This document shows positions 34,739-42,678 of a DNA stretch of 64,000 bases, one piece after another; position 1 is the stretch's first letter; every line of letters begins with the position of its first letter. Under the pieces are notes generated by a model. It was not told where the DNA came from and did not search any database. It saw nothing but the letters and a program-made list of their open reading frames with translations. The translations under genes were made by a program, and so were the position numbers. Origin of the DNA: Pelosinus baikalensis (GTDB lineage: Bacteria > Bacillota > Negativicutes > DSM-13327); the NCBI RefSeq assembly GCF_020819555.1, contig NZ_JAJHJB010000013.1:50003-114002 (forward strand), in the 5' to 3' direction.

Positions 34739-36256
34739 ATGATGCGTGATGTGAAAATTGAGCCAACTGTATTTGTTATTTTTGGTGCATCTGGGGATTT
34801 AACACAGCGTAAGATTATACCTGCTATCTATAACTTATTTATTGATGGCTTATTGCCTGATCCTTTCTGCATTATTGGCATTGCACGTACTGCGTCCGAC
34901 GATGAAATGTTTCGACAGCAATTGCGTAAAGGTGTGGATACATTTTCTCGCAGGGGTAGAAGCAAGGAAGATGATTGGTCAAAATTTGCAGCTAATATAT
35001 CCTATATGGCAGCTGATTATCATGACGAAAAAACCTATAGGTCTCTTTTGGAAGAGTTAAAAAAAGGCTGGTATAAGTCTGCTAATAAGGTATTGTACCT
35101 TGCGACTCCTCCTACTTTATTTACAGAAATTGTGGAACAGTTAGGACAGCAGGAGGTTTTTCGCGGAAAAACAAGCTATCGCATTGTCATAGAAAAGCCT
35201 TTTGGTAGAGATTTAGAATCTGCTCGAATGGTTAACCAGGTGTTAACAGGGGTCTTTGATGAAGGACAGATCTATCGCATTGACCATTATTTAGGAAAAG
35301 AAACGGTACAAAATATTTTGGCGTTTCGTTTTGCCAATGCTATGTGGGAACCTATTTGGAACCGCAGCTTTATTGACCATGTTCAGATTACAGTGGCAGA
35401 AAAAGTCGGTGTCGGCAAGCGAGGGGGCTATTATGAGGGGGCTGGAGCTTTACGTGATATGGTCCAGAATCATCTATTACAGGTAATGTGCCTGGTGGCG
35501 ATGGAGCCTCCTACTTCCTTTCAGGCTGATGAAGTTCGTAACAAGAGAGTGGATGTACTCAATGCGATTCGTCCTATAGGCAAAGATGAGGTAGAAAAAT
35601 TTGCTGTTCGGGGTCAATATAGCAAGGGAGTGGTAGACGGTCTTCCAGTACCTGCTTATCGAGAAGAAGAAAATGTAGCGGCAGGTTCAGGTAGAGAAAC
35701 CTTTGTTGCAATGAAGTTATTTATTGATAATTGGCGTTGGCAGGGAGTGCCTTTTTATTTGCGTACAGGTAAGCATTTACCAGGTCGTGTTTCTGAAATC
35801 TCCCTGCAGTTTAGGCCGGTACCACATCATCCTTTTTCTGATAAGGTCATGCAGTCCAATCGCCTGGCGATTCAAATTGAGCCTAAGGAAGGTATTATGC
35901 TGCGAACACAGGCAAAAGAGCCGGGACCGGGGATGAAGATTAAACCTGTGGAAATGCATTATACCTATCAGGAAGTATTTCAGTCTTCTTCTCCCGAAGC
36001 GTATGAAACATTGCTGTTGGACGTTGTGCGTGGCGATCCTGGGCTGTTTATGAGAAATGATCAGGTAGAAACAGCTTGGTCTGTATTAGAGTCCGTATTA
36101 GAACACTGGGAAGAGACTTCTCCTGCAGATTTCCCTAATTATGCACCTAGTGAGTGGGGACCTAAATCTGCTGAAGAGTTGATTACCCAAGATGGAAGAA
36201 CATGGTTGGTTCCTGCCTGCTTAGAATTCGATAGAAAAGAAGGAAGAAAAGCATGA
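34739..36256 (+). CDS. zwf: Glucose-6-phosphate 1-dehydrogenase
   Basis: A 505-residue enzyme that oxidises glucose-6-phosphate to 6-phosphogluconolactone with NADP. The coenzyme fingerprint FGASGDLTQRKIIPA and the active-site block RIDHYLGKETVQN (substrate-binding Lys, catalytic His nearby) are intact. Length is normal for the family. The RBS ggagga precedes ATG 34739 (ATG 34742 is equally possible). It overlaps pgl by four bases. Confidence 0.96.
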   Translation: MMRDVKIEPTVFVIFGASGDLTQRKIIPAIYNLFIDGLLPDPFCIIGIARTASDDEMFRQQLRKGVDTFSRRGRSKEDDWSKFAANISYMAADYHDEKTYRSLLEELKKGWYKSANKVLYLATPPTLFTEIVEQLGQQEVFRGKTSYRIVIEKPFGRDLESARMVNQVLTGVFDEGQIYRIDHYLGKETVQNILAFRFANAMWEPIWNRSFIDHVQITVAEKVGVGKRGGYYEGAGALRDMVQNHLLQVMCLVAMEPPTSFQADEVRNKRVDVLNAIRPIGKDEVEKFAVRGQYSKGVVDGLPVPAYREEENVAAGSGRETFVAMKLFIDNWRWQGVPFYLRTGKHLPGRVSEISLQFRPVPHHPFSDKVMQSNRLAIQIEPKEGIMLRTQAKEPGPGMKIKPVEMHYTYQEVFQSSSPEAYETLLLDVVRGDPGLFMRNDQVETAWSVLESVLEHWEETSPADFPNYAPSEWGPKSAEELITQDGRTWLVPACLEFDRKEGRKA

Positions 36257-36984
36257 TTACAATATATGAGAATGTAGATGCTCTGGGGAGCGCAGTTGCT
36301 GAATTATTCTTAGAAAAGGCATGTTTGGCAGTAGCAGAAAGAGGTCGGTTTACTGTATCCTTAGCCGGCGGGCAAACCCCACAGAGAATATATGAAATGT
36401 TAGCAAAGCCTCCTTACTCCGATCAGATACCTTGGGAAGGGATACATATCTATTGGGGGGATGAACGATATGTGCCTGCGGATGATATTCGCAGCAATCA
36501 GCTTATGGCCCGAAAGGCATTTTTAGATCATGTGCCAATCCCTCAACAACAAATTCATCCCATTATGTGCAAATCAACTCCTGAGCAAGCAGCTAAGGAA
36601 TATGAAGAAGTAATTGCATCGACCTTTTCAGAAGAGGAGCCTCAATTTGATTTTATTTTTCTTGGCTTAGGATCTGATGGGCATACAGCTTCTTTATTTC
36701 CTAACACTTCCGTATTACAAGAAAAAAAACATTGGACTGGTCATGTGTATTTACCAGAACTTGATAGTCATCGTGTGACCTTGACAGCACCCCTTATTAA
36801 TCAGGCCAGGACGATTACATTTTTAGTGACGGGGGATAGTAAAGCTCAAATTGTGTGTGAGGTGCTAGAGGGACCTCAGGATCATTTGAGATTGCCATCC
36901 CAAATGATTACACCCAAAAATGGTGAACTATTTTGGTTCTTAGATCAGGGTGCAAGTAAGTTACTTAACGCTAATAAGAAGTAA
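36253..36984 (+). CDS. pgl: 6-phosphogluconolactonase
   Basis: A 243-residue enzyme of the DevB/Pgl family that hydrolyses 6-phosphogluconolactone. Family blocks: VSLAGGQTPQRIYEML, YWGDERYVP, LGLGSDGHTASLFP. The ATG overlaps the zwf stop (atga), so the two steps of the oxidative pentose phosphate pathway are coupled. No gnd gene is in the window. Confidence 0.94.
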   Translation: MITIYENVDALGSAVAELFLEKACLAVAERGRFTVSLAGGQTPQRIYEMLAKPPYSDQIPWEGIHIYWGDERYVPADDIRSNQLMARKAFLDHVPIPQQQIHPIMCKSTPEQAAKEYEEVIASTFSEEEPQFDFIFLGLGSDGHTASLFPNTSVLQEKKHWTGHVYLPELDSHRVTLTAPLINQARTITFLVTGDSKAQIVCEVLEGPQDHLRLPSQMITPKNGELFWFLDQGASKLLNANKK

Positions 36985-36986
36985 AC

Positions 36987-37025
36987 AATAACACCCCTTT
37001 ACCATTGTGGTAGAGGGGTGTTATT
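36987..37025. terminator. Bidirectional terminator between pgl and the nitrogenase-like operon
   Basis: Inverted repeat aataacacccct / aggggtgttatt with a further acca/tggt pairing inside; it serves the two converging operons. Confidence 0.85.
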
Positions 37026-37030
37026 TGAAT

Positions 37031-38254
37031 TTAGAGCATTCGTACGACTTCATTCATCCACATGGTCGCCATATTCATTGCACCGCGAAATCCCATGTAC
37101 GGTGGAGAATAGGGGTACATTTGCCATCCTCGACTAGGATTGGCAATTTGCATTGTCGCATTGTTGCGCCCGGCCCACGTCAGCACTTCGCCACTGGCCA
37201 TGAGCAGCCCCTGATGTCTGTTAGTTACCGTTTGTGACCACTGTGCTTCCTGCCAATAGGGCAGATCTTCTGTAGCCATGGCAGGACTATCGCACCAGCA
37301 CAGATCAGGGGTAAGTCCTAGTTCGCTGCAGGCATAAGTAAGGATTCCTGTAACTACATCGGCATGACCGCCGATGGACAATTTCACTGGTTTTTTTTGA
37401 TGAGAGAAAAAGCCAGGGGCGATTTCCATAATAGGTCGTGCTTCATCCTGCTGTTGCCAAATAAAACTTTGATTGATGGGCTTATCCAGTATTTGAGCGA
37501 TTTGCTCTAGCCAAGAGTATGTACCCTGCATGCCATAGGGGCGCCCCTCGAATAAAGGGATACCAAACCGCTGTTGTAAATGGCAGGCAGCGGACAAGCC
37601 TTCCCGGCGAATTACCAGATTGATATGGGCGCCGCCCATGTGCTCGATATCTTCAACGGATGTGTCCGAAGTCATTATACATAAAGGCTTTATTCCGAAA
37701 GCGCCCTCCATTATTCTTACAATTTCCTGGGTGTCTGCGTTAAACTGGAATAGGTCAGTGCAGGACCCGATAAGGTTAAAGGTGGGATTTGGCGTGGGCG
37801 GCACATCCTGGGGCAGTGTTGTTGCCAGCAAAAGTAAAGTCTCCTGCACACCACGATGCAGTTCGATATTGAAACCACCGGCTTCAAAGGGCAGCAACCG
37901 TACATGGGGATAACTCATTTGCAGTTCCTTACACAGAGCAGATAAATCCGTACCAATCATTTCTGGTATGGTGGAGGGGAGCACAAAAATTACCCGAGGC
38001 TGATCCCTAAGAGCAATATCAGCAATCGCTCGCGTCAGCCGATTGGTTTCTCCCATGGCAATATCGCTTTCATTAATATGGGTAGAATACAGTTTGCAAT
38101 CTGGATCTTTCCCCATTCTTTTTAATGTTGCCCGCCCATAGAGCATATGTCCCATGGAACCAAACTCCACTAGTGCTGCATTACGTATACTAGAAAGTGC
38201 CCACAAAGTACCCATGCGTCCAGATGGCGTAGGATGAAAACGGTGCAATCCCAT
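37031..38254 (-). CDS. Nitrogenase-like component 1, beta (NifK-like) subunit
   Basis: A 407-residue protein of the nitrogenase component 1 (Oxidored_nitro) superfamily. It has the NifK-like layout GSMGHMLYGRA (NifK GSQGC) and LPSTIPEMIGTDL (NifK TTCMAEVIGDDL), but the cluster cysteines at these places are His36 and Thr, and the N-terminal Cys is also missing. It is shorter than NifK (about 520). It would pair with the NifD-like subunit, whose stop codon overlaps this start (taatg). The function is not known; it is not a nitrogenase by context, because nifB, nifE, nifN and nifV are absent. Last gene of the operon, with a terminator 6 bases after. Confidence 0.8.
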   Translation of the reverse strand: MGLHRFHPTPSGRMGTLWALSSIRNAALVEFGSMGHMLYGRATLKRMGKDPDCKLYSTHINESDIAMGETNRLTRAIADIALRDQPRVIFVLPSTIPEMIGTDLSALCKELQMSYPHVRLLPFEAGGFNIELHRGVQETLLLLATTLPQDVPPTPNPTFNLIGSCTDLFQFNADTQEIVRIMEGAFGIKPLCIMTSDTSVEDIEHMGGAHINLVIRREGLSAACHLQQRFGIPLFEGRPYGMQGTYSWLEQIAQILDKPINQSFIWQQQDEARPIMEIAPGFFSHQKKPVKLSIGGHADVVTGILTYACSELGLTPDLCWCDSPAMATEDLPYWQEAQWSQTVTNRHQGLLMASGEVLTWAGRNNATMQIANPSRGWQMYPYSPPYMGFRGAMNMATMWMNEVVRML

Positions 38255-39546
38255 TACATCACCTCTTTCGACAAATCTGCTGCAGGCGTGCCTAACGCTT
38301 GCATTATTTTATCCAGCAGCCAGGTGGTTCGCTCATGACCAAAGGTGCCGTTCATTTTATGCAGCTGGTCAACATGAGATATTTTCTGTTTCAGTGAGGG
38401 CGGTACAGGTCCTAAGTTAAAAGCAGGTTTTAGCATTTCAAACACGGATACTTCCGCCAAATTGTTGACCCGATGGCACACTAAGGGATCGTGTCCCTGG
38501 GTATGTAAGGCTTGTGCCCACTGCCTGTCTTCCTGATAAAATTCTTCAATATGCAGCAGCAATGGTTTCATACCTTGGGTGGACAGGTAAGCAGATAATG
38601 GAATGGGATCAAGGGATATATCGGTTGCAAAAAAGCTTAACTCGCTGAGCTTAACATCAGCTCTTTCCTGCGCTTTCTTCAAAGCGTTTCGCCCCTTGGT
38701 GAAAGCATCACCGAAGTCCAAAGCTAAAAATTCCCCAATACGTGCGTATGCCGTATCAATATCTTCTATGCTGTACTTATCGTGCAAATAAACAAAAGGA
38801 GTATTAAAGTCATTGGCCATACGTTTTGCTAAGGGAGCCATATAAGGGGACAGAACAATATTAATAGCTGCATCTGGTGCGCTGAGAAACTCATCCAGTG
38901 TGCTGTCTGGTCCTAAGCCTCGCAGCTTCACGCCGGCAGCAGACAAGGAAGTTAAAAGAGGTATTTCTGACGCAGATGCGGCGTGTAGACCTAGGAGGTT
39001 CGCACTATGGGGAATAATAGTACATTGCTGCATAATGCCAGCCATAGCTTCTAAGGTGCGCCAAATACCAGAAGGGTGACCGTTGCAGGCAAAATTAGGC
39101 GCAGAGATAGAAATAAGGCGCGCTGCTAGTTTTGGCTGCAGCTCATGGATAATAGCTTCCATGTCCTCGCCGATCAAGTCTGGCAAACAAGTAACGATCA
39201 GCAATATGGCCTTTGCGCCTGCTTGATCCATTTCAATAAGCGCCTGATTCAAACCCTCTCGGCAGCCGAATACTACTTCATTGGCATCGAGCACATACAT
39301 CCAATGGAGTTCTCCAGCTTTTCCATAAGGCTCTCGAAGAACCAATCGACTGTAATAGGCACACTCTTGTGTGCCTATTATTAGTGAGGACAGCCCTTGT
39401 ATCGATCCAGCTAAACGGGCTGCAGCGTTCATTGGACAATGACTGCCTGGAATAGCAGCGGGAGTTAGAAAATGAACTCCCTTATTTGACTGGAGGGTGG
39501 ATAATTTCTTTAGATGAGTCAACATGTTGTCATGTAAAACGGGCAC
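38254..39546 (-). CDS. Nitrogenase-like component 1, alpha (NifD-like) subunit
   Basis: A 430-residue nitrogenase component 1 homologue. Three cysteines at the P-cluster positions are kept: Cys37 (GSHCPMNAAARL), Cys62 (GTQECAYYSR) and Cys120 (VTCLPDLIGED). This resembles the NifD/BchN pattern and suggests an Fe-S cluster at the subunit interface. I could not assign a FeMo-cofactor ligand pair. The GTG at 39546 is used because aaaggag lies 8 bases before it. Possible relatives are the poorly known nitrogenase-like proteins, CfbD (F430 synthesis), BchNB/ChlNB and methylthio-alkane reductase; group placement needs phylogeny. Co-operonic with the NifH- and NifK-like genes. Confidence 0.82.
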   Translation of the reverse strand: MPVLHDNMLTHLKKLSTLQSNKGVHFLTPAAIPGSHCPMNAAARLAGSIQGLSSLIIGTQECAYYSRLVLREPYGKAGELHWMYVLDANEVVFGCREGLNQALIEMDQAGAKAILLIVTCLPDLIGEDMEAIIHELQPKLAARLISISAPNFACNGHPSGIWRTLEAMAGIMQQCTIIPHSANLLGLHAASASEIPLLTSLSAAGVKLRGLGPDSTLDEFLSAPDAAINIVLSPYMAPLAKRMANDFNTPFVYLHDKYSIEDIDTAYARIGEFLALDFGDAFTKGRNALKKAQERADVKLSELSFFATDISLDPIPLSAYLSTQGMKPLLLHIEEFYQEDRQWAQALHTQGHDPLVCHRVNNLAEVSVFEMLKPAFNLGPVPPSLKQKISHVDQLHKMNGTFGHERTTWLLDKIMQALGTPAADLSKEVM

Positions 39547-39581
39547 AATCCTTGCTCCTTTCAAATTGGGCTGAAAATTAT

Positions 39582-40331
39582 TTAGCGTGAATCCTTCAAT
39601 AAAAGAGCCGCTAAAGTTTGATAATGCACGGCCATAGAGCTAACTGAAAAAGCCTCCGTCACAGTTTTACCTTGTGCTTCTGCCTGCTGGACCAGTGGGT
39701 CGCGTGGAAGATGATAAAGAATCTGCGTATCCATTTCACTGGCAGCCTGTGCAACCAAGGATTCTTCATTATCAATGTTTTTAGCATTGAGGATTAGCCC
39801 GCGGAGTGTGGCATATCCCCGTTTTCCAAAGCTTTTGACCGCGTGAGTGATATTGGCAGCGGCATACAGCGACATCATTTCTCCGGAGGTGACGATGCAG
39901 ACTTCATCGGCATAGCCCCCGCGGATCGGCATGGCAAAACCACCGCAAACAACATCTCCTAGTACATCATAAAGTACAATATCTGGCTTATATTGTTCAA
40001 ATGCGTTTAATTCCGCTAGTTTTTCAAAGGCAGTGATAATACCGCGCCCCGCGCAGCCTACCCCCGGAACTGGTCCACCGGCTTCCACACAAAAAACGCC
40101 GCAAGCTCCTTCTACTAAGAAATCGCTCAACACGGCGTCACCTTTTTGCCGCAAAACATCCAGCACCGTTGGAATGGACTGTCCACCTGTTAAGTTGCGG
40201 GTAGAGTCAGCCTTAGGGTCGCAGCCGATTTGCATCACACGGAGCCCCATACAGGCCATAGCCGCTGCTACATTGGACACTGTCGTGGATTTCCCAATAC
40301 CGCCTTTCCCATAGATAGCAATTTTTTTCAA
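39582..40331 (-). CDS. NifH-like Fe protein (ATP-dependent reductase)
   Basis: A 249-residue P-loop ATPase of the NifH/BchL family. It has Walker A GKGGIGKST (8-16), the conserved CDPKADSTR, and both 4Fe-4S ligand cysteines, Cys93 in GVGCAGRG and Cys129 in GDVVCGGFAMPIR. In the family a homodimer bridges one cluster and passes electrons to component 1 at the cost of ATP. The start is TTG 40331 behind agaaagaagg, which gives the usual N-terminus KKIAIYGKGG; the frame extends further upstream without an RBS. It is the first gene of the nitrogenase-like operon; its upstream region holds a Fur box. Confidence 0.88.
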   Translation of the reverse strand: MKKIAIYGKGGIGKSTTVSNVAAAMACMGLRVMQIGCDPKADSTRNLTGGQSIPTVLDVLRQKGDAVLSDFLVEGACGVFCVEAGGPVPGVGCAGRGIITAFEKLAELNAFEQYKPDIVLYDVLGDVVCGGFAMPIRGGYADEVCIVTSGEMMSLYAAANITHAVKSFGKRGYATLRGLILNAKNIDNEESLVAQAASEMDTQILYHLPRDPLVQQAEAQGKTVTEAFSVSSMAVHYQTLAALLLKDSR

Positions 40332-40554
40332 TAACAAACCTTCTTTCTGCGATGTGCTTTCATAATATCGAAAATTAATCAATGTAATTAACATCATACC
40401 AAGCAAAAAAGTTGAAGTAAATGGAGATATTTCAAAATTATCATGTATTTTTTTCAGTAGTTTTCAATTGAGAATACTATTTTTAATAAAGATTGAATAT
40501 AGAATCCAGTATTCTTAAGGAGATTGATTGACAAATTGGGGCTTATTCATTTAT

Positions 40555-40573
40555 GATAATGATATTCATTGTC
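40555..40573. promoter_or_regulatory. Fur box in the divergent nitrogenase-like / AraC promoter region
   Basis: The 19-mer gataatgatattcattgtc matches the classical Fur consensus gataatgataatcattatc at 17 of 19 positions. It lies 224 bases before the NifH-like start and 109 before the AraC start, in a 350-bp AT-rich region between the two divergent genes. It implies repression when iron is sufficient. Confidence 0.8.
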
Positions 40574-40681
40574 ATAAATATATTCGAACATTGTAAGCAT
40601 AAAGTCAATTAGTTTCTTAAAGATAATAATAAAAAAATAATTCTATAATTATTTTATTTCTAATGAAGAGGAGCATGTACA

Positions 40682-41509
40682 ATGAAGGTTAATATTGATG
40701 ATATGGCAGACGGTTTCTCCCGGATATCATTTAATATTGTCGACGCGGGTAGATTTGTGATAGAACCCGGCAGAAAATGTATAGCCACTTATACTGCAGC
40801 AGCCTCAGGAATTATTTTTCCCCTGCGAGGAAAGGCAAGAATGACTTTCGAGGGTGTGCCTTATGAAATGGAACCTGGCAGATTTTTTCATGCAGGACCC
40901 AGAATGACGTTGGACAAAGAGGTACTTGGGGAGTCAAATTGGGAATTTGTGCTGATACACTATAAAATTCCTGACAGTGAAAAGTACACGTTTCCTTACG
41001 CACTATCCCATTATGAACTAGACTCGGGCTACAGCCCACGGATTAATGATATGCTGCAAAGACTTTGTCACACCTGCAGAATGCCGAGTAACCTGCAGGC
41101 TCTGCGGGCGAAATCATTATTCTTAAGTGTCATGGATGAGGTTTTGACATGTTCGACAAATCGGCGAAAGGAAAGCGGACGGGCGCTAGTCGAACAATCA
41201 ATTGAATATATGGACAATCACTATATGGAACAGCTGACCATCCCCAAATTAGCTGGGCAGTATGGTTTGAGCAGTAAGCAATTTGCTTATTTGTTCCAAA
41301 AACACGTGAAGATGAGTCCAAATGAATATTTAATATCTCAGCGGATGAAGCGCGCCAAAGAATTACTATGCACTACAACTTGTTCCGTATCAGAAATCTC
41401 TGATTATGTCGGTTATTCTGATTCTTATTATTTTAGCAAGCTTTTTAAAAAGCGTACAGGTACCTCACCTAGTACGTTGCGAAACTTTTTTGAAAAAAAT
41501 ACGGGGTAA
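40682..41509 (+). CDS. AraC family regulator of the iron-uptake / nitrogenase-like locus
   Basis: A 275-residue protein: an N-terminal cupin-like ligand domain (about 15-130, with GIIFPLRGKARMTFEGVPYE and EPGRFFHAGP), then a C-terminal double HTH (QLTIPKLAGQYGLSSKQFAY and CSVSEISDYVGYSDSYYFSK). By analogy with YbtA and Btr, AraC-type activators beside siderophore transporters respond to the siderophore. The RBS gaggag precedes the ATG. It diverges from the NifH-like gene and heads the iron-transport genes, so it may activate both sides. Confidence 0.85.
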   Translation: MKVNIDDMADGFSRISFNIVDAGRFVIEPGRKCIATYTAAASGIIFPLRGKARMTFEGVPYEMEPGRFFHAGPRMTLDKEVLGESNWEFVLIHYKIPDSEKYTFPYALSHYELDSGYSPRINDMLQRLCHTCRMPSNLQALRAKSLFLSVMDEVLTCSTNRRKESGRALVEQSIEYMDNHYMEQLTIPKLAGQYGLSSKQFAYLFQKHVKMSPNEYLISQRMKRAKELLCTTTCSVSEISDYVGYSDSYYFSKLFKKRTGTSPSTLRNFFEKNTG

Positions 41510-41511
41510 TT

Positions 41512-41542
41512 TAGGAATATGTCTATTCCTACTTTTTTTTTT
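41512..41542 (+). terminator. Terminator after the AraC gene
   Basis: Perfect 8-bp stem taggaata / tattccta with a 4-base loop and a ten-T run. It separates the regulator from the transport genes. Confidence 0.8.
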
Positions 41543-41562
41543 ACTTGGTATAGTACTGTAGT

Positions 41563-41581
41563 GATGTCGAATTTCATTATC
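41563..41581. promoter_or_regulatory. Candidate second Fur box before the siderophore-binding protein
   Basis: gatgtcgaatttcattatc keeps the right half of the Fur consensus (tcattatc) exactly and part of the left half. It lies 40 bases before the start codon of the binding-protein gene. Confidence 0.45.
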
Positions 41582-41620
41582 AATGCTAGAAATGTGACGG
41601 CAAATAAACGGAGGAGGCAT

Positions 41621-42595
41621 ATGAAAAGAATAGTTGTAATACTTCTGTCATTAGGAATAGTTACGGGAGGATTAGTAGGATGCAGCAACCAGCCGAAAAC
41701 AAATATTGCCTCCAAACCATCATCTGACAGTAGTGAAATGCCGGGAAAAAAAGAAGCAGCTTTCCCTCGGACTTACATAGATTCAAAAGGTAATAAAATT
41801 ATTATTGAAAAGCAGCCCCAGCGAATTGCCATAGTGGCTTTCCCCCTCGTAGAAACGATGTTTGCACTGAATGCACCACCTGTTGCAGCACCTCAAGTTA
41901 CTGTTATGTCACAATGGGATTCACTAAAACCGTATCTGGCAGCAAATTCGCTAATTGACTTGGGAAGCCAAACCAGTATTAATCTTGAAAAATTGCTTGA
42001 TGTTGAACCTGAGTTAATCATTGGTACAAGATATAACGAAGAGATATATGATGAATTATCCAAGATTGCTCCTGTTGTCTTGTTAGATACACAGCCGCTT
42101 TCCCTTGATTGGAGAAGTGTGCCCAGGGAAATTGCAAAAGTGATTGGCAAAGAACAGGATGCAGAGGCGCGTATCGCGCAGCTTGAGTGGCTGATTGTTC
42201 AATCACGAGATAAACTTTTACCCTACCAAGAGGAAACATTTGCATTCTTAGCATTGGCCGATAAAGGATCGTTTGGTATCTTTGGCAAGCAGAATTATCC
42301 CGCGTATTTTGATGATCAAAGTGGTTTGGGATTGCACGCCCCCAATGGCTATCCTGAAAGGACAGGGAGGATTTCCCTGGAAAGACTGGCAGAACTTAAT
42401 CCTGATCATATTTTTTTTATGAAAGTTCCGGGTATTGAAAAAAAACTTGAGGATTTGAAGGGTAGCTCCATATGGAGTGCCTTACAGGCAGTGAAAGGAG
42501 GGCATGTCTATTTCGTAGATCGATCGGGCTTTACAGTGGGAATCGTTGCGACAGAGTATGGAGTTAAAAGCGTTGTCAAAACTCTGACAAAGTAA
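41621..42595 (+). CDS. Iron-siderophore ABC transporter substrate-binding lipoprotein (FecB/FepB type)
   Basis: A 324-residue secreted protein with a lipoprotein signal (KRIVVILLSLGIVTGGLVGC, Cys at about residue 20). The mature part is a type III periplasmic-binding fold: start of domain FPRTYIDSKGNKIIIEKQPQRIAI, middle block INLEKLLDVEPELIIGTRYN, and the C-terminal RISLERLAELNPDHIFFM. It captures a ferric siderophore or similar chelate for the FecCD permeases downstream. The ATG at 41621 follows cggaggagg; the frame is open upstream but lacks an RBS. The ligand cannot be read from sequence. Confidence 0.87.
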   Translation: MKRIVVILLSLGIVTGGLVGCSNQPKTNIASKPSSDSSEMPGKKEAAFPRTYIDSKGNKIIIEKQPQRIAIVAFPLVETMFALNAPPVAAPQVTVMSQWDSLKPYLAANSLIDLGSQTSINLEKLLDVEPELIIGTRYNEEIYDELSKIAPVVLLDTQPLSLDWRSVPREIAKVIGKEQDAEARIAQLEWLIVQSRDKLLPYQEETFAFLALADKGSFGIFGKQNYPAYFDDQSGLGLHAPNGYPERTGRISLERLAELNPDHIFFMKVPGIEKKLEDLKGSSIWSALQAVKGGHVYFVDRSGFTVGIVATEYGVKSVVKTLTK

Positions 42596-42678
42596 GTCAT
42601 TAGCAACCTTATAGATCTGTACGACAAATTACATTATAATGGTTGCGCTATTTTTGAAAAAGGAGCGAGAATATTTTA

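Noticed and set aside
37007..37913. Plus-strand ORFs (37007-37237, 37620-37913) opposite the NifK-like gene
   Set aside because: They are antisense shadows of a well-supported gene and carry no RBS or family motif.
37031..40331. A true nitrogenase (nifHDK) operon
   Set aside because: The NifK-like protein lacks all cluster cysteines, both component 1 subunits are short, and nifB, nifE, nifN and nifV are absent from the window.
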